A DNA stretch of 64,000 nt from Chamaelirium japonicum. Lineage: Eukaryota > Streptophyta > Magnoliopsida > Liliales > Melanthiaceae. Position 1 is the first letter of the stretch. Every line of letters starts with the position of its first letter. Below are positions 39,524 to 50,502 of this stretch, one piece after another. Location of the stretch: NCBI GenBank assembly GCA_947650365.1, contig CANTAL010000003.1:2542001-2606000 (forward strand). The letters are read 5' to 3'. The translations under genes and the position numbers were made by a program. The notes beneath the pieces are model-generated. The model was not told the origin of the DNA, made no database searches, and saw only the letters and a program-made list of their open reading frames with translations.

Positions 39524-40294
39524 ATAGTACCATCTCAATGTTATTATGATTATCATAGTAATGTTACTATAATTTTTTTCATTAAATTAATCATTTATTT
39601 ATTTATTAAATATTTTAATAATTAAGTTTTTAGTAAAATAACTAATTTATTTAATTATTTAATCATCTAGTTATTTAATTAAATTTATTCTTTAATTTAT
39701 TTATTATTATTATATTATTAAATAATTAAATTAGGTAACTATTTCATTATTTAAATTAATAAATAAATAAATAATGATATTATTATATAATTAATTTATT
39801 AATTTATTTTATTAGCTATTTATTTACCTATTATTTTATTTTTAATTAATTAAATATTTAGTCAATTATTTAAATATTTAAAAACTTATTTTGTGAAGAA
39901 ATATATTAAATAGATTATTTTCTTAAACAAATAAATTATTACGTAACTAAATAATTAAAAAATTATTTTATTAAATTATAATTTAATAACTATTTACTTA
40001 TTATTTAATTATACAGTATATTATTTGAACATATAAATAATAAAATATTTTTTTAAATAATCAAATTAATATTCATTTATTTTATTAATTAAATAATAAA
40101 TAAATTATTTAAATAATTTAATTATTTAATTATATAGATAATTAAATTTTATTTAATTATTTAAGTATTTAATTTATTAAACTAACTAAATTAATTAAAT
40201 AATAGGAAGTAAAGAAGGAAAATGAGATACACATGAATTTTTTGCTTTAAAAATAATTTATAGTTTTCTTTAAAAAAATTTAAAACATTACAAC

Positions 40295-40670
40295 TGTTAT
40301 GAGAGATCATTCGATCGGATGGCTGTTCATCGTCAGATCTCTCCCATGGATTAGGGTTTTTGAGAGATTACTTAAGCCCTAAGTAAGCTTATCCTATAAA
40401 TAATATAAGACCTCTTTAGGGTGGAGCACGTTTGACAGCTATCTCTTTCTCCCATCTCATAACACGTTATCAGCACAAACATATCTAGTCCAATCGATCA
40501 GTCCTAAAAAAATGGAGAGAGAGATAAAAACAAAAGAGAGAGAAAAGAGAAGAGAACGGGGAGATAAACGAAGAGAGAAGAGAGAAGAAGTCCTCCTCCA
40601 GTACATTGGCCACGGGTATAGGTGTGATGTAAGAAGAAATCTAAATTCAAAAATCCTAGTTCTTAATAGT
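40295..40670 (+). mobile_element. Family 1 unit 6 of array
   Basis: Core 40,295-40,464 (170 bp) from TGTTATGAGAGATC to CATCTCATAACA, with a 2-bp GA repeat insertion; primer site CGTTATCAGCACAA (40,465-40,478); leader with TCCTCCTCCAG. The A+T-rich domain after it is cut near 40,900, where duplicated block A begins. Confidence 0.7.
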
Positions 40671-41039
40671 ATTATCTCAATGTTATTATGATTATCATAG
40701 TAATATTACTATAATTTTTTAAATTTATTTAATTATTTATTTATTTATTAAATAATTAAAATAATTTAATAATTAGGTTTTTCATAAAATAATTAATTAA
40801 TTTCATTATTTATTTATTTAATTAAATTTATTATTTTTATATAATTAAATAATTAAATTAGATAACTATTTAATTATTTAAATTATTAAGTAAAGGATTA
40901 TTGATTGAAGAACTCAACTTTAACTTATTAAATAATATACGGGACTGGAAAAAGACTTCTTCTCTGTTCTCTCTTCTCTCTTAATTTATCTCTCGGTTGA
41001 TCTTCTTTCTTCTTCTCTTTTCTTAACTATTTAATATTT

Positions 41040-42264
41040 AATTTGACGTCTCTCTCTTTCTCCTATTTCATAATACATTATCAGCACGAACATGTCAAGC
41101 CCTGTCGATCATTCATAAGAAAAGGGAAAGAGAAATGAGAACAGAAGAGAGAGAAGAGAACAGAGGGATAAACGAAGAGAGAAAAGAGAAGAAGTCTTGC
41201 TCTAGTCTATTGGCCACAAGTATAGGTATTAAGTAAGAAGGAATTTAAATTCCAAAACTCCACTTATGTCTTCATTGCTCTCTCTGTTTTCTTGTGACTG
41301 GTCGACTGGGCTCGACATGTTCATGATGATAACGTGTTATGAGATGGGAGATTGCTTATTTGTTTTATTTATTTCAATTAATATTTCTTTAAATATTATA
41401 AAGTATATTGTTTCTTTAAATATTTAAATAGTATCATCCCAATGTTATTATTTAAATATTTAATTATAAAATATTTCAATTGTTATGAGATCGTTTGATC
41501 GGATAGCTGACCATCGTCGGACCTTATCTACTATCGGATCTCTCCCATGGATTAGGGTTTCCCATAGATTGCTTAAGCCCCAAGTAAGGTTACCCAATAA
41601 ATAATATATGACCCCATTAAGGAGGGCCACATTTGACGGTTAAACAATTAGATAGTTATCTAATTTAATTATTTAATAACATAATAATAATAAATAAATA
41701 AAATACTTAATTTAATTAAATAACTAGATAATTAAATAATTAAATAAATTAATTATTTTACTAAAAGCTTAATTATTAAATTATTGAAATTATAGTAAAA
41801 ATTATATGATAATTATTATTTATTTATTTATTTAAATATTTTTTCAAATTTTTTAACTAATTAGTTATTTAAATCATCTCAACGTTATTATGATTATAAA
41901 TAAATATTTTTTAATTAAATTATTTATTTGTTTAATTAAATAAACTATTTAATATATTTATTCACTAAATAAGTTTTTAAATATTTAAGTAATTTATTAA
42001 TTATTCATTTAATTAAAAATAAAATAATAATTAAAGAAATAACTAATAAAATATATTAAAAATATAATTATATAATTAAATTATTATTTTTTTATTTAAT
42101 AATTTAAACAATGAAATAGTTACCTAATTTAAAAATTTACTAAAAACTTAATTATTAAATTATTTAAATTATTAAATTATTTATTAATTAAATAAATAAT
42201 TAATTTAATTAAAAAATTATAGTAATATTATTATGATTTTTATAATAATGTTGAGATGATTCTA
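41040..42264 (+). repeat. Family 1 leader, foldback, truncated core and A+T domain (copy of 91-1,315)
   Basis: Leader with primer-site variant CATTATCAGCACGA and inverted leader piece at 41,040-41,352; truncated core at about 41,481-41,639; A+T-rich words to 42,264. No gene seen. Confidence 0.65.
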
Positions 42265-43337
42265 TTAAAAAGTAGAGTTTTGGAATTTAGATTCCTTCTT
42301 ACTTCACACTTATACCCATGGCCAATGGACTGGAGTAAGATTTCTTCTCTCTTTTCTCTTTATTTACCCCCCTGTTCTCTTCTTCTCTCTTTATTCTATC
42401 TTCGTTTCTTTCTCTGTTTTCTTGTGACTAGTCGATTGGGCTCAATATGTTTGTGCTGATAACGTGTTGTGAGAAGAGAGAAGAAGAGAGAAGAGAACAG
42501 AGAGATAAACAAAGAGAGAAGAAGTCCTGCCCCAATCCATTCGCCATGGGTATAAGTGTGAAGTAAGAAGGAATCTAAATTCCAAAATTCTACTTCTCAA
42601 TAATATAATTAAATCTCTCCATTCTCTTCCCTTTTCTCCCATAGATTAGGGTTTCCCATAGATTGCTTAGGCCCTAAGTAAGCTTACCTTATAAATAAGA
42701 TACGACCCCCTTAGGGTGGGGCATGTTTGATGGCTCTCCCTTTTTCCCATCTTAAAACACGTTATCAGTACGAACATATCGAGCCCAAGCAACCAGTCAC
42801 AAGAAAACGGAAAGAGAAACAAAGAGAAAAGTGGAATTTTTGAATTTAGTTTCCTTCTTACTTCGTACCTATACCCGTGGCCAATGGACTGAAGCAGGAC
42901 TTCTTTTCTCTTCTCTCTTCGTTTATCTCTCCGTTCTCTAATCTCTTATTCTCTCTCTTTTGTCTTCGTTTCTCTCTCTATTATTTTGTGACTGGTCGGT
43001 TGGGCTCGACATGTTCGTTCTGATAACATGTTGTGAGAAGGGAGAAAGAGAGAGCCATCAAACATGCCCCACTCTAAAGGGGTCGTACAAATATTAATTA
43101 AAATAGTTATAAATTTAAAACATTACAACTGTTATAAGATCGTTCGATCATATGGCTGTCCACCGTCGGATCTCTCCCATGGATTAGGGTTTCCCATAGA
43201 TTGCTTAGGCCCTAAGTAAGCTTACACTATAAATAATATACGACCCCTTTAGGGTGGGGGATGTTTGACGGCTCTCTTTTTCTTCTATCTCACAACACGT
43301 TTTTAACAGGAACATATCGAGCCCTGCTGACCAATCA
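42265..43337. repeat. Family 1 foldback and mixed-orientation pieces (copy of 1,316-2,387)
   Basis: Inverted leader pair at 42,265-42,604; forward core end and leader to 42,830; reverse leader and core 42,831-43,071; forward core 43,130-43,297 (168 bp) with primer-site variant CGTTTTTAACAGGA. It stops at the Helitron's left end. Open frames on both strands are leader antisense. Confidence 0.7.
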
Positions 43338-43379
43338 TCTATATAACATGTTAGGGCAGTTCGGATTATTTACAACATT

Positions 43380-43790
43380 GCCATCCTCAAAATCATACGA
43401 GACAACTTTTGGAGACAAGTTGTCCATCCGATCTGATTGTATGTGTCAAACACACTCAATTACTTCTCAAATCAAACGGATAAAAAAACCCCCACAAACT
43501 ATCAAAACCGAAACCCTCAAATCCCTCAAAACTCTCACCACGCTAACAACCTCTTGCTACACGTTCTCCCCCCACGCTGCACTATCGCTGCATGTTATCC
43601 CAACCCCCACGCTGCACGCTAGCCCCCCAACCCCCGGTTCATCTCCCTCTCTTCTCCGGCTCGCCATCGCCTTACACTGCCAGGTTCTCTCTCTCTCTCT
43701 CTTTTGACGATCTTCTTTCCTAGAAAAAAAAAACAGAGCAAGTCCCAGCCCTCCGTCTCAGATCGGCTGAAAGAAGAGAAGGAATGAGGG
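43380..43790 (+). other. Helitron interior: gene-like GC-rich fragment, unidentified
   Basis: C-rich sequence with CCCCACGCTGCAC repeated twice, a CT microsatellite near 43,685-43,705 and a run of A near 43,725. It resembles a promoter or 5' untranslated region of a host gene by composition. Two overlapping open frames of 148 and 61 codons show no family I recognise, and I do not call them as genes. Confidence 0.35.
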
Positions 43791-43796
43791 GTCTAT

Positions 43797-44065
43797 CTCA
43801 CCTCTCCGGCACTGCAGCACAGCCCCCTCCTCTTCCTTCCTCCGCACTGGCCGTAACACACCTGAACCCGTCCCGACGCCGGCCGAGCTACGCACCTCCA
43901 CTCAAGCCGAGGTCCGGCCCTGATCAAGTCCCCGGCCACGACACGGCCCAATTTTGATCTGTGCTCTACTGCCTCAACGGTGGGAGGGAAGAGGAAGTGC
44001 TTGACCCGGATAAGCGCTCTCCCGGCTGGGACGATCACTGAAACCCACGAATCGAAAAAAAAACA

Positions 44066-44127
<62 letters not shown>

Positions 44128-44260
44128 CCACTCTCCGGCACTGCAACACAGACCCCGCCTCCTCTTCCTTCCTTCACTCCGGACGCAACACACCCGTTCC
44201 GACGCCGGCCAAGCCCCGCGCCTCCACTCAAGCCGCAACCCCTCCCCCCGCTACGATCCG
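43797..44260. repeat. Tandem duplicated GC-rich segment in Helitron
   Basis: A block beginning CTCTCCGGCACTGCA at about 43,801 recurs at about 44,132, roughly 330 bp later, diverged by small changes. Shared words include CCTCCTCTTCCTTCC, CCGACGCCGGCC and CCTCCACTCAAGCCG. Open frames on both strands here change frame between the copies, so no protein is supported. Confidence 0.7.
44068..44124. repeat. (GA)n microsatellite
   Basis: About 28 uninterrupted GA repeats, preceded by a short A run. It produces artefactual Leu-Ser and Arg-Glu open frames on the two strands. Confidence 0.95.
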
Positions 44261-44384
44261 GCCATCCTGACGGCGGCGGCGGGTCGGGGTCGTGGAGGCG
44301 GACGGTGGTGTGAAGCCCTGTTCCTCTGTATTATGTTTACAGAGGTCACGGAAGATCCCGTGACTCCATGGGTAAGAAATGGTT

Positions 44385-44652
44385 TTTTACTCACACCCCC
44401 ACTTTTGAATTGAAATTTGAGTTACACCCGATTTTTATAAATTTTGGTTTTACCCCCCAATCGGTCACCTGACTGTGAGCAACCCGTTCAAACTTCAAAG
44501 TGGGTTTTTATTTTTTAATTGAATAACATCCCAACATTTTTGTCGAAATTTGAATTACACCCCTACTTTTAACCGATCGCAATCGATCAAGTGACGGACT
44601 TGGGGGTAAAGTCAAAATTTTTAAATGTGGGGGTGTAAATAAATTTTTGACA
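44385..44652. repeat. Imperfect inverted repeat, possible MITE remnant
   Basis: CTCACACCCCCACTTTTGAA at the left faces AAATGTGGGGGTGTAAAT at the right. Between them lie further ACACCC blocks. No clear target duplication is seen, so the family is not assigned. The sequence after it to 45,206 is unique-looking and holds nothing I recognise. Confidence 0.35.
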
Positions 44653-45214
44653 TAAAAAGGGGAGTACAATTTTTTTCCAACGAGGTTAAAAAGGGCCGTT
44701 GGTTTTAGTGTGATTCACGGTGAGACCCAGTGGCAAGCACACACGACTAATGAATCGTGCTCAGTTGTTGGATGCCGTTAGTGAAATATGGCACGCATCA
44801 TCCCAGGTACCGTTTCCAATTGTAGGTTGATGGACGTCTAGAATGATCGAACTCATTCACATTATCTCGCAGTGGGCTCACAATCAAAATTTTTCCAATT
44901 GTGCCTACATATGTTACCAGATCACCCTTAACCAGTTATACCCATTTTAATGGACAATATGTCACACTATTATTGGGAGCAAAAATACCGCAAATGTGCC
45001 TCTTAACCTTATACTCGATTGATTTACTACAAATATAGGAAATCAATCTGGCAATAAAAATGCACTCCACGATATGTGGGAGAGCATTTTCTCAACCTAA
45101 TTGATTTGCTACACTTGGTTGTAACCCAGTCGTGGTCTGCCACATAGTCCAAAAGAAAGAGCATTTTTGCTACCCATTATGCCTTTTCTTTTGGAGAACA
45201 TGGTAGGCCACGAT

Positions 45215-45668
45215 AAGGGGTGGCAATGGGTCGGGTCGGGTCGGGTCGGGTTGAGACATAGGTATAAGGGTAAAATACCCAACCTGAACCCGACCCGTTT
45301 GATAAACGGGTCAAAAACTTAAACACAAGCCCGACCCATCTAATAAACAGGCTGACCCGACCTGACCCGTTTACTAAATTGGTCGGGTCGGGTTGGGTCA
45401 ACAGAACCCATGTAAACTGGTCGGGCTGGGTCAAGTCAGGTCGGATTGGGCTGGGTTTGATCAGGTTGGGTCGAGTCAGGTTGACACAACCCATTTGGTA
45501 AACAGGTCAAGTCGGGTCAATCTGGTTATTAGTACAAACCCGAACCCGACCCATTAAATAAACGGGTCAGTCGTGTCGACCCGTTTATGACCAAAACCCG
45601 TTTAGGCCAAACCCAAACTAGCTAACTTCGGGTTGGGTTGGCGGTCAGGTTAAGGATTGCCACCCCTA
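45215..45668. mobile_element. hAT-type MITE, 454 bp, nested in the Helitron
   Basis: Terminal inverted repeats AAGGGGTGGCAAT and ATTGCCACCCCTA pair over 12 of 13 bases. Flanking 8-bp sequences GCCACGAT (45,207-45,214) and GCCATGAT (45,669-45,676) match at 7 of 8 and fit a hAT target duplication. The interior is made of GGGTCGGGT and ACCCGACCC words in both orientations. It has no transposase; the 105-codon minus-strand frame is the repeat read as Pro/Asp-rich peptide. Confidence 0.85.
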
Positions 45669-45894
45669 GCCATGATTGGACCATGAGCAAGTGCGGCATA
45701 GCACTCTGGTAGCCAAAGTGGGCTTTGCTGCAGAAGGCAGCCATGACATTGAGACATTCGAAATATTTTATTGGCACATTTGAAATATTAACAACCTTCC
45801 TCGAAATATTGTCCCCGTCTTCGAAATCTTTTGCGTGTCCTTGGGCACGGGCATTACCAACCAATCTTGAACCAATTACCGACGGCTACCAACT

Positions 45895-45969
45895 GATCGC
45901 TCCCTGAGTCCCCGCAAGGGATTTCTCAAAAAAAAAAAAAAAAAAACCGATCGCTCCCCGAGTCCCCGC
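45895..45969 (+). repeat. Very short retroposed insert: poly(A) with target duplication
   Basis: A 21-bp direct repeat (GATCGCTCCCTGAGTCCCCGC at 45,895-45,915; same with one mismatch at 45,949-45,969) flanks only AAGGGATTTCTC, 19 A residues and CC. This fits an extremely 5'-truncated LINE- or SINE-type insertion. Confidence 0.6.
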
Positions 45970-46195
45970 GACTTGGAATTGGGTTCGGGTGTTGCCCCTC
46001 CTTGAAGACTGGGACCCGCCCAGGGGTGCAGGAGAAGGAGCGCCTCACCGAGAAGAAGCAGAAGCGCGGCGACGGTGACCTGCTCCGGCAAGGGGAGGTC
46101 TCGGAAGGAGGCGAGCAGGGGGGAGAACCCATTTTCCGGAGAGGGTATCGGATCGCGAAGAGCGGGTTTTGGGGTGAGGTTTTAAACGTGATAAT
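45960..46195 (-). other. Possible captured exon fragment in Helitron
   Basis: On the minus strand, from about 46,160 to beyond 45,960, one frame reads a plausible peptide with FSPLLASFRDLPLPEQ followed by a leucine-rich stretch (VAALLLLLGEALLLLHPW). It has a stop upstream in that frame and runs into the poly(A) insert, so it is at most a fragment. The family is not recognised and other frames are also open because the DNA is GC-rich. Confidence 0.25.
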
Positions 46196-46199
46196 AAAA

Positions 46200-46780
46200 G
46201 AAAATTTATCTAGAGGAGAGGAACTCGGGTGTTGTACCGTATTAGCAACTTGATGAAATAGAGCTGATGGAGAAGGATGCACGGCGGTCTACAAGCTCTA
46301 TTTCATCAACACGAAAGCCTCGGTGTTGTACCGCCTAAGGAGATATGGATTTTATTGTCATTCCATTTTGAAGTTTTTTGGAAGTTAAAAAGAGAGAGAA
46401 AAAATAATAAAATTGGAGTTAAATGGAACTCTATGTAATCTTGAAAATGATGTTTAGATTAATCTTAGATCTAAAGCTAGCCCCCACATTTGAATGGGAT
46501 CATACAACATTTTAAAACAAAGCTCATATGAAAGGAGGTGAGTATAGTTTTGTTAGGGTTGTCAGTCTACCGGGGTGGGGTGGGGCGGGGCAGTAAGAGC
46601 TGGGTGTTACGCTGAAGGCGGCTGCTAAGTGGTAGTAAATGTCCCAACAGTGGTTGCTGTTGGTGGTGTTGGGGTCATCGGTCCATCGGGGTGGCCGGGG
46701 CTGCTGTAGGCCGGTGTTGCCACCGAAAGGGTGCGTGGCCAGGGGTGGTGATACCCATTGGGTGTCTTAATGTCGAAGTC
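46200..46780. other. Helitron interior without recognised feature
   Basis: Mixed sequence with a small inverted pair around 46,245-46,320 (TGATGAAATAGAGCT and AGCTCTATTTCATCA) that repeats TGTTGTACCG on both sides. A G-rich patch lies near 46,570-46,595. No gene recognised. Confidence 0.4.
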
Positions 46781-46790
46781 GACTATCTAC

Positions 46791-46885
46791 AGTGCCGACA
46801 GGTGTATTGCCGCCGAAGGCGGCCCGCTGCTTTGTCGACAGGTGTGTTGCCGCCGAAGGCGGCCCGCTGCAGTGCCGACAGGCAC
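46791..46885. repeat. 40-bp tandem repeat at the Helitron 3' end
   Basis: Units start at 46,791, 46,831 and 46,871 (GTGCCGACAGG or GTCGACAGG), exact 40-bp period; the third is partial and forms the terminal hairpin. Each full unit contains CCGCCGAAGGCGG, a perfect short hairpin. Confidence 0.85.
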
Positions 46886-46898
46886 GGGCATACACTAG

Positions 46899-47745
46899 TA
46901 AGAAAACAAAGAGAGAAAGAAAGACAGAAGAGAGATAAGAAGATAGAAGAGAACGGAGAGATAAACAAAGATATAAAAGAGAAGAAGTCCTGCTCCAGTC
47001 CTTTGGCCAAGGGTATAGGAGTGAAATAGAATAATTAAATTAAAATAACAAATAAATTATTTAATTACTAATTAGGGCCGACCATTTATTTGATCGGATG
47101 GCGTTCTACCGTCGTATCTCTCCTATGGATTTTGATTTCCCATATATTGCTTAGGACCTAAGTAAGCTTACCCTATAAATAATATACGACTACTTTAGGG
47201 TGGTGCACATTTGTCGGCTCTCTCTTTCTCCCATCTCATAACACGTTATCAAAATGAACATATCGAGCCCAGCCGACCAGTCACAAGAAAACGGAGAGAG
47301 AAACAAAGATAAAAGAGAGAGAAGAAGAGAAGAGAACAGAGAGATAAACAAAGATATAAGAGAGAAGAAGTCCTGCTTCAGTCCATTGGCCACAATTATA
47401 GGTATAAAGTAAAATAATTAAATTAAAATAACTAATTAATTATTTAATAACTAGTTAGGGCCGACCAGTTATTCGATTGGATAGATGTCCACCGTCGAAT
47501 TATATATTAAATAGTTAAGAATAGAGAAGAAGAAAGAAGAAAACGAAGTGAGAAAAGAGAACAGAGAAGAAGTCCTCCTCTAGTCTCATAGATTATTTAA
47601 TAAGTTAGAAGTTGAGTTCTTCTTTTAATTGTTTCTCTCTCTTCGATTATCTATATTATTTATAGGGTAAGCTTACTTAGGGCCTAAGCAACTATAGGAA
47701 ATTCTAATCTATAGGAAAAGAGAGAAGGGAACAGATAGATTTAAT
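46899..47745 (+). repeat. Family 1 leader and diverged cores (copy of 2,388-3,225)
   Basis: Leader to about 47,033, diverged core with TATAAATAATATACGAC, CATCTCATAACA, primer-site variant CGTTATCAAAATGA and leader to 47,412, then a truncated core and a reverse core piece near 47,650-47,715. Same order as in block A copy 1. Confidence 0.65.
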
Positions 47746-48026
47746 TATATTTTTGAGAAGTGGAGTTTTGGAATTTAGATTCCTTCTTACTTCACACCTA
47801 TACCGGGGAGATTTAATTATATTTTTGAGAAGTGGAGTTTTGGAATTTAGATTCCTTCTTACTTCACACCTATACCCGTGACCAATATACTGGAGTAGGA
47901 CTTCTCTCTTCTCTCTTCGTTTATCTCTCCGTTCTCTTCTCTCTTCTTCTCTCTCTTATGTCTTTGTTTCTCTCTCTGTTTCCTTGTGACTGGTGGGCTG
48001 GTCTCAACATGTTTTGCTGATAACGA
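47746..48026 (-). repeat. Family 1 leader, reverse, tandem duplicated, core deleted
   Basis: Matches 3,226-3,518: a tandem duplication of about 72 bp followed by a complete reverse leader and the TGTTATGAGAT-to-primer-site deletion. Confidence 0.65.
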
Positions 48027-50502
48027 TCTCATAACAGTTGTAATGTTTTAAATTTTTTTAATGAAAAATATAAATTTCTTTAAACCAAAAAATTCGGGTG
48101 TGCCTCATCTTCCTTCTTTACTTCCTATTATTAAATTAATTTTATTAGTTTAATAAATTAAATAGTTAAACAAATTAAATAATTAAGGAAATATTTAATT
48201 ATCTATATAATAAAATTATTTAAACTAATTATTTATTATTTAAATAATAAAATCAATAAATATTTCTTTGATTATTAAAAAAAATATTAAGCTATTTAAA
48301 AAAATATTTTATTATTCATATATTCAAATAATTAACTAATTATTTAAATAATAAGTAAATAGTTATTAAATATTGATTTATTTTATTACTTAATTAAATA
48401 ATTATTATTTTTAGTTATTTCAATTAATATCTTATAATTTCATAAATTTTTTTATTTATTTATTTATATAATATTTTATTTCAATTATTTTTTATTGAAC
48501 TATGAAATTATTTAATAATTAAAATATTTCAATTTTTTTTTATTTAACTATGAAATTATTTAATTTTAAAAAAAATTATTATTTATTTAATTATTTATTT
48601 AATTATCTAAATAATTAAATTCTAATATTTTAGTTATATATATTAATAATTATTTAATAATTTATTCAAATGATAATCTAATAATTTTATTACATAATAT
48701 TTTAGTTATGTAATTATTGATTAAATTATTTTTTTATTTGAAAAAATTATTAATTAATATAATTTATACTTTAAATTATAAAAGAAATATTTAAATAATA
48801 ATATAAATAATTTATTGGATTAAAATATTATATAATTATATAATTGAATTATTTTATTAAAAAATAATATTAAAATCAATAAATAATTAATTTATTTAGA
48901 TATTTGATAAAATAATTAAATAAATATTTAAATCATTATTCAATAAATTATGATTAATTAAATATTTTTATTATTTACTTATTGAATAATTCAATAATAA
49001 AATAATTCAATAATAATTATTGTACTATTCAAAAATAAAATGATAAAAATATTGGATTAATAATAATTTATGGAATAATGATTCAAATAATAATTTAATT
49101 ATTTTATAAAATATCTAAATAATATAATTATTATTTATGTTATTTTTGTATTCTAATAAAATAATTCCATTATATAATAATATAATATATTAACAAAATA
49201 AAGTTAAGTATTTTATTTTTTCAATATTCAAGTAATATTTTTAAAAATAAATTATATTAATTAATAATTTTTAGAATTAATAAAATAATTTAATCAATAA
49301 TTAAATAACTAAATTATTATGTAATAAAATTATTAGATTATTATTTAAGTAAATTATGAAATAATTACTTATCGAAATAATTATAAAATTAGAATTTCAT
49401 TAATTAGATATTTACATAAATAATTTTTTAAATAATAATTTTTTAAAATAAATAAATATTTATTCAATTATTTAAATATTTGAAAATTTATTTAGTAAAG
49501 AAATGTATTAAAAGGATTATTTACTTAAACAAAAATATAATTTAATTATAAAATAATTTTATAGTTAAATAACTAATTATTTAAATAAATTAAAATTTTT
49601 TGAAATAATAAAATATTTGAATAAATAATTATATAACTAAATTATTTTGTAATAAAATTATTATATTATCGTTTAAATAAATTTTTTAATAATTATTTAC
49701 TGAAATAATTATAAATTTAGAATTTTATTACTTAGATAATTATAAAAAAATTATTGAAATAAAATTTTTTTAAAATAATTAAATAATTAGTCAATTATTG
49801 AAATATTTAAAAACTTATTTATTAAAGAAATATATTAAATAGATTATTTATATAAAAAAAAAATTTATTAAATAATTTCATTATAAAATAAATAATAATT
49901 TAAATAAATTATTAAGTAATGAAATAATTAATATATTTTTTTATGAAATTATCACAAATTTAAAAAAATACATCAAAAAATAAATTATTTTATTATTTAT
50001 TAAAATAAAAAAGTAATTTAGTAATAATTTCTTATTATTTAAATAATTAGTTAATTATTTAAACATATAAACAATAAAATATTTTTTTCAATAATATAAT
50101 TGTTTGAAAAAAATAAGTAATTAGTAATTATATTATTATATTATTTTATTACTTAATTAAATAAAAAAATATATTAATAAATTATTTTATAAATAATTAA
50201 ATAAAAATTATAATAATTATTTTATTAATGTTAATTAATTTCATAGTTTTATTAATTACTTATTGAATAATAAAATAAATAAAATAATTAAAATAAAATT
50301 ATAAAATTAAAATAAAATAAAAATTTTCATTAAAAAATAGATAATTAAATAATTAAATAAAATTATTATTTTAATAAAAAGTTTTTTATTATAATATTTC
50401 AATTATTTAATTTATTTGATAATTAAATAAATGATTACTATTATTTCAAAAATTATAGAAATATTACAATGATAACCATAATAACGTTGAGATGATACTA
50501 TT
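48027..50502 (-). repeat. A+T-rich family 1 internal domain, reverse (copy of 3,519-5,920)
   Basis: Conserved sub-core segment with GTGTGCCTCATCTTCC, then A+T-rich words. It contains a small local duplication absent from copy 1 (TTTATTTAACTATGAAATTA-type words near 48,480-48,560). No gene seen. Confidence 0.6.

Larger units (their letters stand above)
34116..40670 (+). repeat. Tandem array of six family 1 units, period 1.1-1.5 kb
   Basis: LTR-like cores start at 34,116, 35,219, 36,367, 37,668, 39,152 and 40,295, all forward. Spacings are 1,103, 1,148, 1,301, 1,484 and 1,143 bp. Each unit has core, primer site, GA-rich leader and A+T-rich domain, and each core after the first is preceded by a purine tract such as AAGTAAAGAAGGAA and TGAGGCACA-like sequence. 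The arrangement core-internal-core-internal is what shared-LTR tandem copies of one element would give. No proteins are encoded. Confidence 0.75.
43338..46898. mobile_element. Non-autonomous Helitron, 3.56 kb
   Basis: The insertion starts 5'-TCTATATAAC and ends CTAG-3'; it lies between host A (43,337) and host T (46,899) with no target duplication. The duplicate copy of the locus keeps the uninterrupted target CCAATCA|TAAGAAAAC at 2,387/2,388. A hairpin precedes the 3' end: GTGCC (46,872-46,876), loop GACA, GGCAC (46,881-46,885), extendable with GCCC (46,862-46,865) and GGGC (46,886-46,889). TC start, CTRR end, A-T insertion and 3' hairpin are the known Helitron hallmarks. No Rep/helicase frame is seen, so it would need help in trans. 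The interior is GC-richer than the surroundings and looks composite, as expected when gene fragments are captured. Confidence 0.85.

Noticed and set aside
34116..40670. CRISPR-like array because of regular repeats
   Set aside because: Units are over 1 kb with LTR-like structure; there are no short repeats with unique spacers and no cas genes.
43793..44238. Overlapping open frames with long Leu-Ser or Arg-Glu runs
   Set aside because: They come from the (GA)n microsatellite and GC-rich flanks; several frames on both strands are open at once and the tandem copies do not keep one frame.
45177..45494. Pro/Asp-rich 105-codon minus-strand open frame
   Set aside because: It lies inside the hAT-type MITE and reflects the GGGTCGGGT repeat only.
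45231..45660. Interstitial telomere repeat
   Set aside because: GGGTCGGGT is not the plant telomere word TTTAGGG, occurs in both orientations and is bounded by transposon ends.
43338..46898. Insertion as CACTA, MULE or LTR element
   Set aside because: No 3-, 9- or 5-bp target duplication and no terminal inverted repeats are seen at the ends; TC...CTAG between A and T fits a Helitron better.
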